Positions 40,456 to 49,276 are shown, counted from the stretch's first letter. The stretch: 64,000 bases of DNA from Candidatus Gastranaerophilales bacterium (GCA_944324825.1 CALUXU010000006.1:62001-126000), one strand, 5' to 3'. Notes: generated from the sequence alone by a model not told the origin. Translations and numbers: made by a program.

Positions 40456-40889
40456 TGATTACTCCTAATTATTCACATGGTGTGACGGCAGATTTGGGAT
40501 GAATCTTTAGAAGAATATGTTTAAAATTTACAAATTGTAATGAATACGTAAAAACAAGTGACAGAGTGATTAAGTGATTAAGTGACTAAGAAATTCTGTG
40601 GCGTTCAACAATGCGGTCCTTCGGGTTGCACCCTCAGGACGACGAAAAGCGGGTTATTATGAGCGTATGCGAAAAATCTCTTTTTAGTGAATAGTGAGGG
40701 GTGAAGGAAATACGGCTAACTAGTTAAGCAGCTAGGCAGCTAAGATAATTGGTGCTCCGATACAATAATTTCTCCTAGCTTCTTGACTTCATAGCTACTT
40801 AGCCGCATTTCTAACTTCTCCTAACTCTTCACTGCTTAATCCACCCGTCACCTAATCACCTTTCATAACACAACAGACATTGTGTTATA
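40456..40889. other. 434-bp non-coding gap with degenerate low-complexity sequence
   Basis: No frame of interest. The left part repeats GTGATTAAGTGA-like words; the right part contains related words on the other strand (CTTAGCCGC, CCTAATCACC), giving a loose long palindrome. GCGGTCCTTCGGGTTGC and CCCTCAGGACGAC resemble dispersed REP-type words. ATAACACAA/TTGTGTTAT at 40865-40888 is a 9-bp hairpin just past the MATE stop. Confidence 0.5.
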
Positions 40890-42209
40890 TTAACCTGCTC
40901 TGTAACTTAAGCGTTTAAGAATTATTGTTAAACAAATTGCCAAAATCCCCGTCAATAAAAAAGATGAGCATGAAAAAGCAGCCCAAAAAGCAAATAAACG
41001 ATGCTGCGGGAAATGAAGTGCGCAATAATATCCGGAAGATACCCCGATTAATAAATAAGCGGTAAGATTTGAGAACATGACTATTTTAGTTCTTTTAAGC
41101 CCTTTAAACACACCGCCCATTGCAACCTGTAACCCGTCACTTATTTGGAACGCAGCAACACAGTACATAACAGGCACAATAATATCTATTAACGCTTTGT
41201 CAGGGGTAAAAATAGATGCCAACTGTCTGGAGCAAGTTGCATATATCAAACTCGTAAATATCATAAAACAAACTGTTATAACAACACCGTTTTTAATATA
41301 CTCTACAAGCTCGCGATAATCTTTTGCTCCGTTTGCGAACCCGACTTTTACGGCGATTGCATTAGATAACGCCAACGGAAACATAAATGACATATTGGCA
41401 AGAGTCATAATAACATTCTGTGCCGCAGCATACATTCCGGAAAACCTGCCCATTAAAATCGCCATGGAATTGAATGATAAAAACTCAATAACAATAGCAA
41501 CCGATATCGGAAACCCGACTTTCATAATCTGTTTATAATACTTTCTGTCACAAAAATCTTCAAAATGGAACTTATACAAGCAAAAGCCTAGCAAATAAAA
41601 ACCGCAAAAAGTTCTCGCAGCCAAACTGGCAATCGCAAGTCCGGCAGCCCCCATTTCAGGAAAACCAAACAGACCAAAGGTTAAAACAAAATTCAATACA
41701 ACGTTTATAATTACCGATAATAACATCAGAAGATTTGGCAAAAATACAATCTCATACGCCTGCAAAAATTCTTTTAATGCCACATGAAGAATCATACCAA
41801 ACGATGAAAATGCGATAAAAAACGTATAAGACTTTATATCCGCAAGTAATTCAGGTGTATACCCCAGATATTTTAAGAACGGAATATACCCTAAAGCAAT
41901 AACTAAAAGCAAAAATGACGTTAAAAACGCAAACCTGACAGTCGGATAAAAATATTTCTTTGCCTGACAGCCGGCACCGCGAATATTTGCCAACAAGGGA
42001 GATACACTCAACAACAACCCGACACCAAGCATGGAAACCGTCGCGTGAATTGACGTTGCAATACTAACAGCCGCCAAAACATCAGTTGAATAGCGGCCGG
42101 CAACAAAACAATCTCCGGCATTTATAAGAATTACACCAATATTGCCCATAAAAATAGGCATGGCAAGTTTAATCAATTCGGAAATATACTTTTTACTAAT
42201 TAATTGCAT
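40890..42209 (-). CDS. MATE-family multidrug/toxin exporter
   Basis: 439 residues with about twelve membrane helices arranged as two six-helix halves. Typical MATE segments are LAMPIFMGNIGVILINAGDCFVAGR near the N-terminus and the FPIS-like block GFPISVAIVIEFLSFNSMAILMGR in the second half. It would export cationic compounds in exchange for Na+ or H+. Its start overlaps the end of queA by ten bases, so it is the last gene of yidC-queA-MATE. The substrate is unknown. Confidence 0.92.
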   Translation of the reverse strand: MQLISKKYISELIKLAMPIFMGNIGVILINAGDCFVAGRYSTDVLAAVSIATSIHATVSMLGVGLLLSVSPLLANIRGAGCQAKKYFYPTVRFAFLTSFLLLVIALGYIPFLKYLGYTPELLADIKSYTFFIAFSSFGMILHVALKEFLQAYEIVFLPNLLMLLSVIINVVLNFVLTFGLFGFPEMGAAGLAIASLAARTFCGFYLLGFCLYKFHFEDFCDRKYYKQIMKVGFPISVAIVIEFLSFNSMAILMGRFSGMYAAAQNVIMTLANMSFMFPLALSNAIAVKVGFANGAKDYRELVEYIKNGVVITVCFMIFTSLIYATCSRQLASIFTPDKALIDIIVPVMYCVAAFQISDGLQVAMGGVFKGLKRTKIVMFSNLTAYLLIGVSSGYYCALHFPQHRLFAFWAAFSCSSFLLTGILAICLTIILKRLSYRAG

Positions 42210-43258
42210 ACCTTACCTTGAATAAACATACAATCACCATAGCTGTAAAATCTATATTTGTTTTCAATAGCGGTTTTGTAAGCCTTGAATATAAAATCCT
42301 TGCCGGCAAGAGCAGATACGAGCATTAATAATGTTGATTTTGGCAAATGGAAATTAGTAATCAGTTTATCAATAACCTTAAACTCGTAAGGCGGATAAAT
42401 AAATAGTGTTGATGCTGATTTACAAGCCTTTATACAACCGAATTTCTTATATGCAGATTCCAAGGTTCTGACAGTAGTTGTGCCGACTGCAACAATTTTT
42501 TTGCCTTGTGCCTTTGCTCTGTTAATTAAATCCGCTGTTTCTTCGGAGATTTCATAGGTTTCAGAATCCATTTTATGGTCAAGAACATCATCACACTTAA
42601 CAGGCCTGAAAGTTCCGAGTCCGACGTTTAGTGTAACATATCCTATTTCCACACCTTTATTCTTTAGTTTTTGCAAAATTTCCTGAGTAAAATGCAACCC
42701 AGCGGTCGGAGCAGCAACTGAGCCTTCATTTTTTGCATACACGGTTTGATATCTATCATAATCAAGAGCTTTTAGTTCTTCCGACGTCATTTTACGTTCG
42801 ATATAAGGCGGTAGAGGAACATTTCCGACGTTATCAAGAATATGGTATAAGTCACCGTCATATATGAGTTCTACAAGCCATTTCCCTGCATCTTCCAGCG
42901 GTTTTAAAACTTTTACCGCTAATTCATCAGATATGGTTATTAAAGTATCTTTTTTTACCCTCTTTGAAGGCTTGATAAGAACTTCCCAATGTTTAGGCTC
43001 TTTCTCTTTCAGAAGAAAGACTTCTATTTTTGCCCCTGTATCTTTTGTGCCGTATAAACGTGCAGGTATAACCTTCGTATTATTCAAAATTAACACGCAA
43101 TCGTCATTTATATAATCAACAATATCGTAAAAATGAGCATGCTCTATCGTTTGCGATTCAGGATTAATAACGAGCATTTTTGAATAATCACGTTTGTCAG
43201 CCGGAAACTGAGCTATAAGCTCTTCCGGAAGTTCATAATCGAATTCTGATACTAACAT
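42200..43258 (-). CDS. queA: S-adenosylmethionine:tRNA ribosyltransferase-isomerase
   Basis: 352 residues. It adds the epoxycyclopentane precursor from SAM to preQ1 in tRNA, the penultimate step of queuosine synthesis. Seen are FDYELPEELIAQFP at the start, LILNNTKVIPARLYG, PTAGLHFTQE, GTFRPVK and ITNFHLPKSTLLMLVSAL. The ATG shares one base with the yidC stop (TAATG), so translation is coupled. Its tRNA-Asn(GUU) target class is encoded just upstream at 44632. Confidence 0.97.
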   Translation of the reverse strand: MLVSEFDYELPEELIAQFPADKRDYSKMLVINPESQTIEHAHFYDIVDYINDDCVLILNNTKVIPARLYGTKDTGAKIEVFLLKEKEPKHWEVLIKPSKRVKKDTLITISDELAVKVLKPLEDAGKWLVELIYDGDLYHILDNVGNVPLPPYIERKMTSEELKALDYDRYQTVYAKNEGSVAAPTAGLHFTQEILQKLKNKGVEIGYVTLNVGLGTFRPVKCDDVLDHKMDSETYEISEETADLINRAKAQGKKIVAVGTTTVRTLESAYKKFGCIKACKSASTLFIYPPYEFKVIDKLITNFHLPKSTLLMLVSALAGKDFIFKAYKTAIENKYRFYSYGDCMFIQGKVCN

Positions 43259-44340
43259 TATTCCTTAGCCTTTATTTGTTTAGCATTTGCAACATCATCT
43301 TCATCAATTGCAGCTTTTTTCTTAGCATCTTCAAGCTCTAACTGTTTGTTAATCGCAAGAGTTTGTATAATCTGTACAATGTTACTTGAGATTAAGTATA
43401 AAAGTACCCCGGCAGGAATCGGAATGAATACAAAAGTACCGCACAACATAATCGGCATAAACATATTCATTGACTTCTGCATAGCTTCCTGACTAGGATC
43501 CATTTGTTGATTCTTAGTCATGGACATCATAGCTTTTTGGGATGCAACCATTGTCAACCCAAAGATAATGATTAGAGCTAAGACATCAAAATGAAGAGTC
43601 GTTTTAACCGCTTTAGACGGAACTGTCGCAGTTAAAATACCGTCTTTTCTTGTGAAAGTAAATTTTTCTGTTTCTTTAGTTTGTAAGTTAGTAATAGCAA
43701 TATCAGCTTTTTGAATTTGGTCTAATTGACTGAATTTCAAATCTAAGCTATCAAGACTTACTTTTAAATCGATTGGTTCCCCCGGAACAAGTTCACCTTG
43801 AACAACAACCGCTTTATTAGGTTTTTCAATCTTGATGTTATCAAGTTTTTCATTTTTCAAATAAACTGTTGCAGTTTTACCGGTCACAAAAGTTGAGTAA
43901 GCAGATGCCCCCATTACACCGTTATTTGAGATACCGGCATTGGTTCTTAGAGTTGCATCAAGACTCTTGATAAACAAGAACGGTGACTGACCTGCCATTT
44001 GAATAAATTGCGGGCTCATCAGAGATGAATACAAAAGAATAAATATAGGCATTTGGATTAAAAGAGGGAAACAACCTGCCATAGGGTTAAATTTGTGCTC
44101 TTTATAAAAATCCATCATCTTTTTCTGCATCATCTGCGGATCGTTTTTGTAACGTTCTTGAATAGCCTTCATTTTAGGCTGCAAGATTTGCATTGTCCTC
44201 ATAGAACGTTGTTGAGAAACGCCGAGAGGCCACATAGCCAATCTTACAATCACAGTCAACAGAATAATACCAAGCCCGTAGCTGCCCGATACACCTGACA
44301 ATATTTTTAAACATTTAATAGTTAAAGTTACGAAATCCAT
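43258..44340 (-). CDS. yidC: Membrane protein insertase YidC/Oxa1
   Basis: 360 residues. It starts directly with the first core helix (YGLGIILLTVIVRLAMWPLGVSQQRSM, with the conserved Arg in the second core block), so the large P1 domain of proteobacterial YidC is absent. Core helices follow (FPLLIQMPIFILLYSSL; VLALIIIFGLTMVASQKAM; VFIPIPAGVLLYLISSN). Between them, residues ~130-235 form an inserted beta-rich extracytoplasmic domain of cyanobacterial type. A basic tail of ~40 residues may bind ribosomes. First gene of the yidC-queA-MATE operon. Confidence 0.95.
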   Translation of the reverse strand: MDFVTLTIKCLKILSGVSGSYGLGIILLTVIVRLAMWPLGVSQQRSMRTMQILQPKMKAIQERYKNDPQMMQKKMMDFYKEHKFNPMAGCFPLLIQMPIFILLYSSLMSPQFIQMAGQSPFLFIKSLDATLRTNAGISNNGVMGASAYSTFVTGKTATVYLKNEKLDNIKIEKPNKAVVVQGELVPGEPIDLKVSLDSLDLKFSQLDQIQKADIAITNLQTKETEKFTFTRKDGILTATVPSKAVKTTLHFDVLALIIIFGLTMVASQKAMMSMTKNQQMDPSQEAMQKSMNMFMPIMLCGTFVFIPIPAGVLLYLISSNIVQIIQTLAINKQLELEDAKKKAAIDEDDVANAKQIKAKE

Positions 44341-44466
44341 ACTCTCTTCCCTGTCTTTTTAAATTTTACAACATGCCTGCAAGCAAATTCTGCGATTCGG
44401 CTTACGATTAAAAATACATTAAATAAAGGCTCAAGTCAATTATTTGTATGAGATTAAAATAAAGAC

Positions 44467-44497
44467 TTTACAAAAAAAAATTATTTGTTAATATAAT
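44467..44497 (+). promoter_or_regulatory. Promoter for tRNA-Asn leader
   Basis: TTTACA and TATAAT with 19 bases between, directed toward the tRNA. It would start transcription near 44504 and give a ~128-base 5' leader. Confidence 0.5.
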
Positions 44498-44547
44498 ATT
44501 ACATCAGGGGTTCCGATAGAGGGGCCGGGTGAAAGAAATTGGAGATT

Positions 44548-44602
44548 CCTCAGGTAGCTTGAGAAAGTTTCAATATTTGGAGCAAGCTCCACCATTGAGG
44601 AA
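44548..44602 (+). promoter_or_regulatory. Structured leader hairpin with tRNA-like arms
   Basis: TTCCTCA and TGAGGAA close a hairpin with inner AGCTTG/CAAGCT stem. The 5' side repeats the tRNA start (TTCCTCAG, extra G, TAGCT). On the 3' side GCTCCACCATTGAG (44586-44599) is the perfect reverse complement of tRNA bases 44642-44655. Confidence 0.5.
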
Positions 44603-44631
44603 GTGACAATTGAATAAAGTTTTAAAAATAT

Positions 44632-44703
44632 TCCTCAGTAGCTCAATGGTGGAGCAACCGGCTGTTAACCGGTAGGTTGTTGGTTCGAGCCCAACCTGGG
44701 GAG
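44632..44703 (+). tRNA. trnN: tRNA-Asn (anticodon GUU)
   Basis: 72 nt, full cloverleaf. Acceptor TCCTCAG/CTGGGGA with one G-U pair, D-arm GCTC...GAGC, anticodon stem ACCGG/CCGGT with loop CTGTTAA (GTT), T-arm GTTGG-TTCGAGC-CCAAC, discriminator G. No CCA is encoded. It marks the integration site of the element to the right; the recombinase frame ends inside it on the other strand. Confidence 0.97.
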
Positions 44704-46179
44704 TTTTTTATTGGAAAGGCTGTTTTTAATGACAGCCTTAAATATTGGATTAGGCTCTATGATTAGGTTTTCGCCATCGTAAGAAAAGTTCGAACATACT
44801 ATTTTTACAATCCTTCTTTTTTGTTCAGCATTCCCCTTAAGAAACGCACTATGACAGCATTTGCAGAAGTCTAATAAAGAGTTCGAACGTTCAAAAAAGG
44901 TCTTAGTAATTTTAAGCATTTCTTGCTCTTCAAGAATTAATGTTCTGCGTTCAGTTTCCCATTCTTGTATATTTGATTTGAGACTTTCAGATGAGCCAAA
45001 CCCACTTTCAAATGCTTCCTTTAGCATTTTATCTATTTTATCAATTCTCTTTCGTATAATCTTTTTTTGCGTTTCATAACTTGAATTTTGTTGAGCATGA
45101 ACTTTTTTTAATCCATCTATAACCAATTGTTTAGTTTCTTCTGGAACCGTGATTAGTTTTAAAATATTAGTGAAAGCCTCATTAATTTTAATTTCGTTGA
45201 TATAACTGTCTTTTTTACAATCTCCACCTCGATTACCTGTACAGTGATAATGGATGTAATATTTTACTCCACCATTTTTTGTTGTTTTTTTATGTCGTTC
45301 TCCTGTAAAATAGCAACCACATTTTGCACAAGTAATACAACCATTATAAGGAAATTCTGTATGGGTTTGTCTACCTTTATTGGGGGTATCAAGTCTTTTT
45401 TGTGCTGCATAGAATGTAGCCTCGTCAATAATTGGAGGATAAGTACCTTCAACAAGGTTACCATCATAATAAAACTTCCCAGTATATGCAAATCTACGAA
45501 GTATCATATCAATCGAGGATTTACAAACTTTATTTCCCTTTTTGTTCCTAAAACCCATCTTATATAATTTAGAAGCAATTGTGCGAGAAGAATCTCCATT
45601 TAAACACATAGTAAATGCTTGTCGAACAAAAAATGCACTTTCTTCATCTATCACCATTTCTTTATATCTACTACCAGGTTTTTGAATATTTTTATAACCA
45701 TAAGGTGGATGATTAGGATATTGACCAGTTGCAACTTTACCCCTAATACCTTCTTTTGTTCTCATTGCTCCTGTTTTTCGTTCAAGTTCAGCAAACACCA
45801 TTGAAACTTGTCGCATAGCTTCAACTTGTAGTCCTTCTCCATTTACATCAGTTACAGTAAGTAACTTTATATCATAATTTGCAAAGAATGGAGCAAGTGT
45901 TGCTGAATAATCACCAACATTTCTTGATATTCGGTCTAATTTCCATATTATAACAGCTTTTACTTTGTTCTTTTCATCACTGCAATATTCTAATAAGCTT
46001 TGCAAACCAGGTCTATTTAAGTCTTTGGCTGAAATACCTTCATCCTTAAAAGTCTTAACTATTTTATAACCATTTTTTAAAGCAAATTCCATATTGTTGG
46101 TAATCTGCTGACCTATACTGAATCCATGTTTTGCTTGGTCGTCAGAGGATACTCTAACGTAACTAACTGCATTTTCCAT
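44665..46179 (-). CDS. Large serine recombinase (integrase) of the element
   Basis: 504 residues from the ATG at 46179 (GGAGAA upstream). The resolvase domain has the catalytic Ser in YVRVSSDDQ and IIWKLDRISRN. The recombinase domain covers ~165-270. A zinc ribbon follows (CAKCGCYFTG ... YHCTGNRGGDCKK), then a coiled-coil C-terminus, the usual plan of phage and ICE integrases. The last ~13 codons (LPRLGSNQQPTG) are the antisense reading of the tRNA-Asn gene, so the frame crosses the attachment junction. It would integrate and, with a directionality factor, excise the element. Confidence 0.95.
   Translation of the reverse strand: MENAVSYVRVSSDDQAKHGFSIGQQITNNMEFALKNGYKIVKTFKDEGISAKDLNRPGLQSLLEYCSDEKNKVKAVIIWKLDRISRNVGDYSATLAPFFANYDIKLLTVTDVNGEGLQVEAMRQVSMVFAELERKTGAMRTKEGIRGKVATGQYPNHPPYGYKNIQKPGSRYKEMVIDEESAFFVRQAFTMCLNGDSSRTIASKLYKMGFRNKKGNKVCKSSIDMILRRFAYTGKFYYDGNLVEGTYPPIIDEATFYAAQKRLDTPNKGRQTHTEFPYNGCITCAKCGCYFTGERHKKTTKNGGVKYYIHYHCTGNRGGDCKKDSYINEIKINEAFTNILKLITVPEETKQLVIDGLKKVHAQQNSSYETQKKIIRKRIDKIDKMLKEAFESGFGSSESLKSNIQEWETERRTLILEEQEMLKITKTFFERSNSLLDFCKCCHSAFLKGNAEQKRRIVKIVCSNFSYDGENLIIEPNPIFKAVIKNSLSNKKLPRLGSNQQPTG
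44690..44710. other. Candidate attachment-site core at the tRNA 3' end
   Basis: The integrase reading frame runs from clear recombinase sequence straight into the 3' half of the tRNA, so the crossover should lie near here. The exact core cannot be set without the other end, which is outside the window. Confidence 0.35.
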
Positions 46180-46181
46180 TT

Positions 46182-46430
46182 TTATTCTCCATTGCACTGC
46201 ATTATAGCATCGTCATTTTCATATTGCCAGGTCATAATTTCTTCAAATACACTAAGATATTGAACCAATCCTTTTGCAATAGTTTCTTCAGAAATATCAT
46301 CTTCAGAATTAATATCTAACTTAACTATAACATTAGTAGTTTTCTTACCTTTTCCAACAGTGAAAGAATATTCTTCAATTTCTGAAGAATAAAGTGTTTG
46401 GTTATTAACTTTTTTACCAGTTTCTTTCAC
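46182..46430 (-). CDS. Small protein upstream of integrase (82 aa)
   Basis: Starts at GTG 46430 with AAAGG about ten bases before. The acidic protein has a beta-looking first half (EYSFTVGKGKKTTNVIVKLDI) and a helical second half (ETIAKGLVQYLSVFEEIMTW). The stop is two bases before the integrase ATG, so the two are cotranslated. Position suggests a partner of the integrase, such as a directionality factor, but there is no sequence evidence. Confidence 0.65.
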   Translation of the reverse strand: MKETGKKVNNQTLYSSEIEEYSFTVGKGKKTTNVIVKLDINSEDDISEETIAKGLVQYLSVFEEIMTWQYENDDAIMQCNGE

Positions 46431-46597
46431 TATGAATATACCTTTGAATTATGGAAAGGAATTATTCCTTTGCTCTATATTCATAGTCTAAAATTGTTTT
46501 ATGTTTACTAAAAGATACTGAGAAATATTTAAGCTTGAATGCTTATTGTTTCTAGTTCAATGAATTTACTTTTGGTAAGATTAAAGTAATTTTATGT

Positions 46598-47590
46598 TTA
46601 AAGGAGAGACTTCTTAAAATCTTCATATTCTTTTTTCAAAGAAGGTATTAGTTTTATTTTATTGCTAAACTCACGATATAATACCATATCTATATTAAAT
46701 TCATCTTTGTTTTGTTTATTTGAATAAATCAATCGAAGTTTGCGATTTTTTGTTCTTTTTAGAATTTGACGAACACGAGTGTTAAATATAGACCTTTCTT
46801 TATCAAATGTACTTTCGGATCTAAATGCTTTGCTTCTGAAAAATATATCTTTTTCTATTGAATAAGGCTCAAATTGTTTAATAGAATCAACAACACAATA
46901 AAGAACATGATATATTCTCCATTGGGGTTCAGTTAATGATAATTCATCTGGATTTTTAGCATCAGTTTGTGTTTTGGGCTTATAGTTATTATAAAATTTA
47001 GAAATATCAACTACAGCTTCAAACCCAAAATCATTTTCATGATTTCCTTTATAGTTTTGGTGTTTTAACTTTATTGCAGATGTATGAGGTATCATTTCTT
47101 TAGGAGGAAATAATTCATACTTAAGTTCTTTTAAGATAATTTCATTCTTTGTTAGTCCATACAATAAAATTGGGATAATCTCACTATTATTAATATAATA
47201 ATGGGTTAAATTATGCTTAGCATTAATAGATTTTACGAATTCCCTTATTTTTGCTAGAAACGTATATTCTTCGTATGGATGAAGTTCATCATTAGAACAA
47301 TATTCAGCATATTCTCTTAAAAAATTCTCTAGTTCATCTATATTACACGTTTTTAGTTGTAAATTATAAGCTCCCTCTATTCCACGATAAATACCTTTTA
47401 AACGTTTTTTGTCCTTATCTAATTCCAAAAACTTATTTTCATCTTTTATTATTTTTTGATACAAATTATTTAAAATTTCACAATATAGTTCTGTACTTTT
47501 TTCTGGAGCAGAATCAACTGAAATTAGCTTATTTCGCCTATAATACAAATCTAATAATATACATAATTCAAAATTTGATAAATCAACCAT
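46598..47590 (-). CDS. Hypothetical protein (330 aa) of the element
   Basis: Largely helical, Lys/Asn/Tyr-rich soluble protein. Residues ~230-310 look compact with LTEPQWRIYHVLYCVVDSI and TRVRQILKRTKNRKLRLIYSN, possibly a winged-helix-like region. TATAAT lies exactly six bases before the ATG and there is no Shine-Dalgarno. It is divergent from the methyltransferase gene, 67 bases apart, so it might be the regulator of that side. No family is recognised. Confidence 0.7.
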   Translation of the reverse strand: MVDLSNFELCILLDLYYRRNKLISVDSAPEKSTELYCEILNNLYQKIIKDENKFLELDKDKKRLKGIYRGIEGAYNLQLKTCNIDELENFLREYAEYCSNDELHPYEEYTFLAKIREFVKSINAKHNLTHYYINNSEIIPILLYGLTKNEIILKELKYELFPPKEMIPHTSAIKLKHQNYKGNHENDFGFEAVVDISKFYNNYKPKTQTDAKNPDELSLTEPQWRIYHVLYCVVDSIKQFEPYSIEKDIFFRSKAFRSESTFDKERSIFNTRVRQILKRTKNRKLRLIYSNKQNKDEFNIDMVLYREFSNKIKLIPSLKKEYEDFKKSLL

Positions 47591-47596
47591 AAGGCT

Positions 47597-47602
47597 ATTA
47601 TA
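47597..47602 (-). promoter_or_regulatory. -10 box (TATAAT) six bases before ATG
   Basis: Leftward TATAAT, AGCCTT, ATG at 47590. Leaderless-type arrangement inside the mobile element. Confidence 0.5.
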
Positions 47603-47657
47603 ACAGAAATAATTCTTACAAGTTATTTAAAATGTACCATTCATTACATTTTTATAC

Positions 47658-48233
47658 ATGAAAGAAGACATATTTAGAAATATCGGTGCTACAAATCATT
47701 CAATATCCAAAATTAGGGCTGAGAATGATTATTACGCAACAGACCCTATTGCAGGGTATTTATTATTAGAAGTTGAACCAGATTTAGCCAACATTTGGGA
47801 GTGTGCTTGTGGAGCAGGACACTTGGCAAAGGTATTTGAGTCTTTTAGCAAATTAAGTAAAGCTACAGATTTAATTGATAGAGGTTATGGAGATGTTGAA
47901 GACTTCTTGCTTAATAAAGAGCCATATAATAACGGTGATATTGTTACCAATCCTCCATATAAGTATGCTCAGCAGTTCGTTGAACATGCTTTAAGTAAGG
48001 TTGATGTTGGTCGCAAAGTCTGTATGTTTCTTAAAGTCCTGTTCTTGGAAGGGAAAGCACGAAAAGAATTATTCAATAAATATCCTCCAAAGACTATTTA
48101 TATTTCAAGTTCAAGAATTAATTGTGCAAAAAATGGCGATTTTGATACCTATACATCTTCTGCTATTGCCTATGCTTGGTTTATATGGGAAAAGGGCTAT
48201 TGTGGAGAGACCATTATTAAATGGACTAATTAG
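47658..48233 (+). CDS. Phage-type DNA adenine methyltransferase (NPPY)
   Basis: 191 residues. The start NIGATNHSISKIRAENDYYATDP is the typical beginning of small phage/ICE adenine-N6 methyltransferases. SAM-binding motif I is WECACGAGHLAKVF, followed by ATDLIDRGYG, and the catalytic motif IV is TNPPYK. It lacks a target-recognition domain of its own, so specificity is unclear. It may mark the element's DNA. It lies alone to the right of a divergent unknown gene. Confidence 0.88.
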   Translation: MKEDIFRNIGATNHSISKIRAENDYYATDPIAGYLLLEVEPDLANIWECACGAGHLAKVFESFSKLSKATDLIDRGYGDVEDFLLNKEPYNNGDIVTNPPYKYAQQFVEHALSKVDVGRKVCMFLKVLFLEGKARKELFNKYPPKTIYISSSRINCAKNGDFDTYTSSAIAYAWFIWEKGYCGETIIKWTN

Positions 48234-48390
48234 TTTTTATTTACTCATTGAATTGCATTGCAGTGGGTAAAGTTTCAGAAATTTTGGACAGTTTCTGTGA
48301 GAATTTAATCTGAAACCCTTGTAAATTGTTACATATAGCTCTATCAATATCACTTGACAAGATGAGAAAAACGATGCATCATTAGACCGA

Positions 48391-48404
48391 AAGCAGCGCT
48401 GCTT
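48391..48404. promoter_or_regulatory. 14-bp perfect palindrome, operator candidate
   Basis: AAGCAGCGCTGCTT, 35 bases before the first ATG of the small-gene operon and downstream of TTGACA at 48352. It is GC-rich against an AT-rich background, so probably a regulator site. Confidence 0.45.
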
Positions 48405-48438
48405 CTAGTTATTAGGCAAAATAATAAGGAGCAAAAAC

Positions 48439-48732
48439 ATGCAAAACAGAATTATCACAACAAACTTGAACCTTGAAAATGAAATCAGATTAATCAAAAG
48501 TTATGAAGCAAAAGAAAAAGAATTAAAGGAACTTCGAGAAGAAAAAGAAGCTGAACTTAAAAAGTTATTGGATAATGCAGGCTTAGAAGAATTAGAAGTC
48601 GGAGCATTCACAATCAGATTTACTAATGTGGTTAGAAACAACTTCAATACATCAGCTTTCAAAAAGAAATACTTAGAACTTTATAATTCCTTCATCAAAC
48701 AGACTAATTACAGGAAGTTCACAATTTCATAG
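48439..48732 (+). CDS. Phage/ICE-type small coiled-coil protein (97 aa)
   Basis: Residues 1-50 form a Glu/Lys coiled coil. The second half has LEVGAFTIRFTNVVRNNFNTSAFKKKY and ends QTNYRKFTIS. This 'TxxFKK...RxFxI' ending is familiar from small proteins encoded with recombination genes in Firmicute phages and ICEs. Function unknown. AAGGAG precedes the ATG. First gene of a run of small genes separated by GGGG/CCCC hairpins. Confidence 0.75.
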   Translation: MQNRIITTNLNLENEIRLIKSYEAKEKELKELREEKEAELKKLLDNAGLEELEVGAFTIRFTNVVRNNFNTSAFKKKYLELYNSFIKQTNYRKFTIS

Positions 48733-48763
48733 AGGGGTTAATCCCCTCCTCCCCATTAAGGGG
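48732..48763 (+). promoter_or_regulatory. Intercistronic double hairpin 1
   Basis: GAGGGG-TTAAT-CCCCTC (48732-48748) then CCCC-ATTAA-GGGG (48751-48763), between the stop at 48732 and the ATG at 48803. Arms of the two hairpins can also pair with each other. Confidence 0.7.
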
Positions 48764-48802
48764 TAACAATTAAGCAATAGTAAAAGATGAAAGGATTATA
48801 AA

Positions 48803-49240
48803 ATGACAGCAACATATAATACCGTAGAAAAGATTTATAGCAGAAATTATGGTAGTGATAGATTATTTAAAAGACCATATTGCCAATGTTTGAATTACAC
48901 ACAAGGTATATTCGATTTTCAGAAAACACTAGATGCTTTTTGGATAGTCGATAATATGGTTTCATATATGCCAACAATTATGAAATCTTATGAAGAAAAA
49001 GGTTTTGAATTTTATGTTGTAGAGATTGTTCTAAACAAAGACCATCAGGGCTACATGGAAGTATTCACAGAAGGATATGTTGGGAATGATTATAAAGAGC
49101 ATATAGAGATTATCAAACAAGAAATACCATACATTGATTTACCTCTTAATGGAAATGAGACAACAACATATAAGTTTTTCTTATCATTATCAGCATTAGA
49201 ACCTGTTAAATTTACGTTTTACCTAACATCAGAATATTGA
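48803..49240 (+). CDS. DUF6876-like protein (145 aa)
   Basis: The block CLNYTQGIFDFQKTLDAFWIVDNMVSYMP resembles the YT-G-V...A-WLLD-I pattern of DUF6876 proteins found on plasmids and ICEs. The rest alternates strands and helices. AAAGGA lies seven bases before the ATG. It has double hairpins on both sides. Function unknown; the family call is tentative. Confidence 0.65.
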   Translation: MTATYNTVEKIYSRNYGSDRLFKRPYCQCLNYTQGIFDFQKTLDAFWIVDNMVSYMPTIMKSYEEKGFEFYVVEIVLNKDHQGYMEVFTEGYVGNDYKEHIEIIKQEIPYIDLPLNGNETTTYKFFLSLSALEPVKFTFYLTSEY

Positions 49241-49245
49241 TTATA

Positions 49246-49276
49246 AGGGGATTTAATCCCCTACCCCTTAAAGGGG
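49246..49276 (+). promoter_or_regulatory. Intercistronic double hairpin 2
   Basis: AGGGGATT-T-AATCCCCT (49246-49262) then CCCCTT-A-AAGGGG (49264-49276), before the ATG at 49321. Same design as at 48732. Confidence 0.7.

Noticed and set aside
44504-44631. Independent structured RNA such as SRP or 6S RNA
   Set aside because: None of the known core motifs were found; the promoter and tRNA-like arms explain it better as a tRNA leader.
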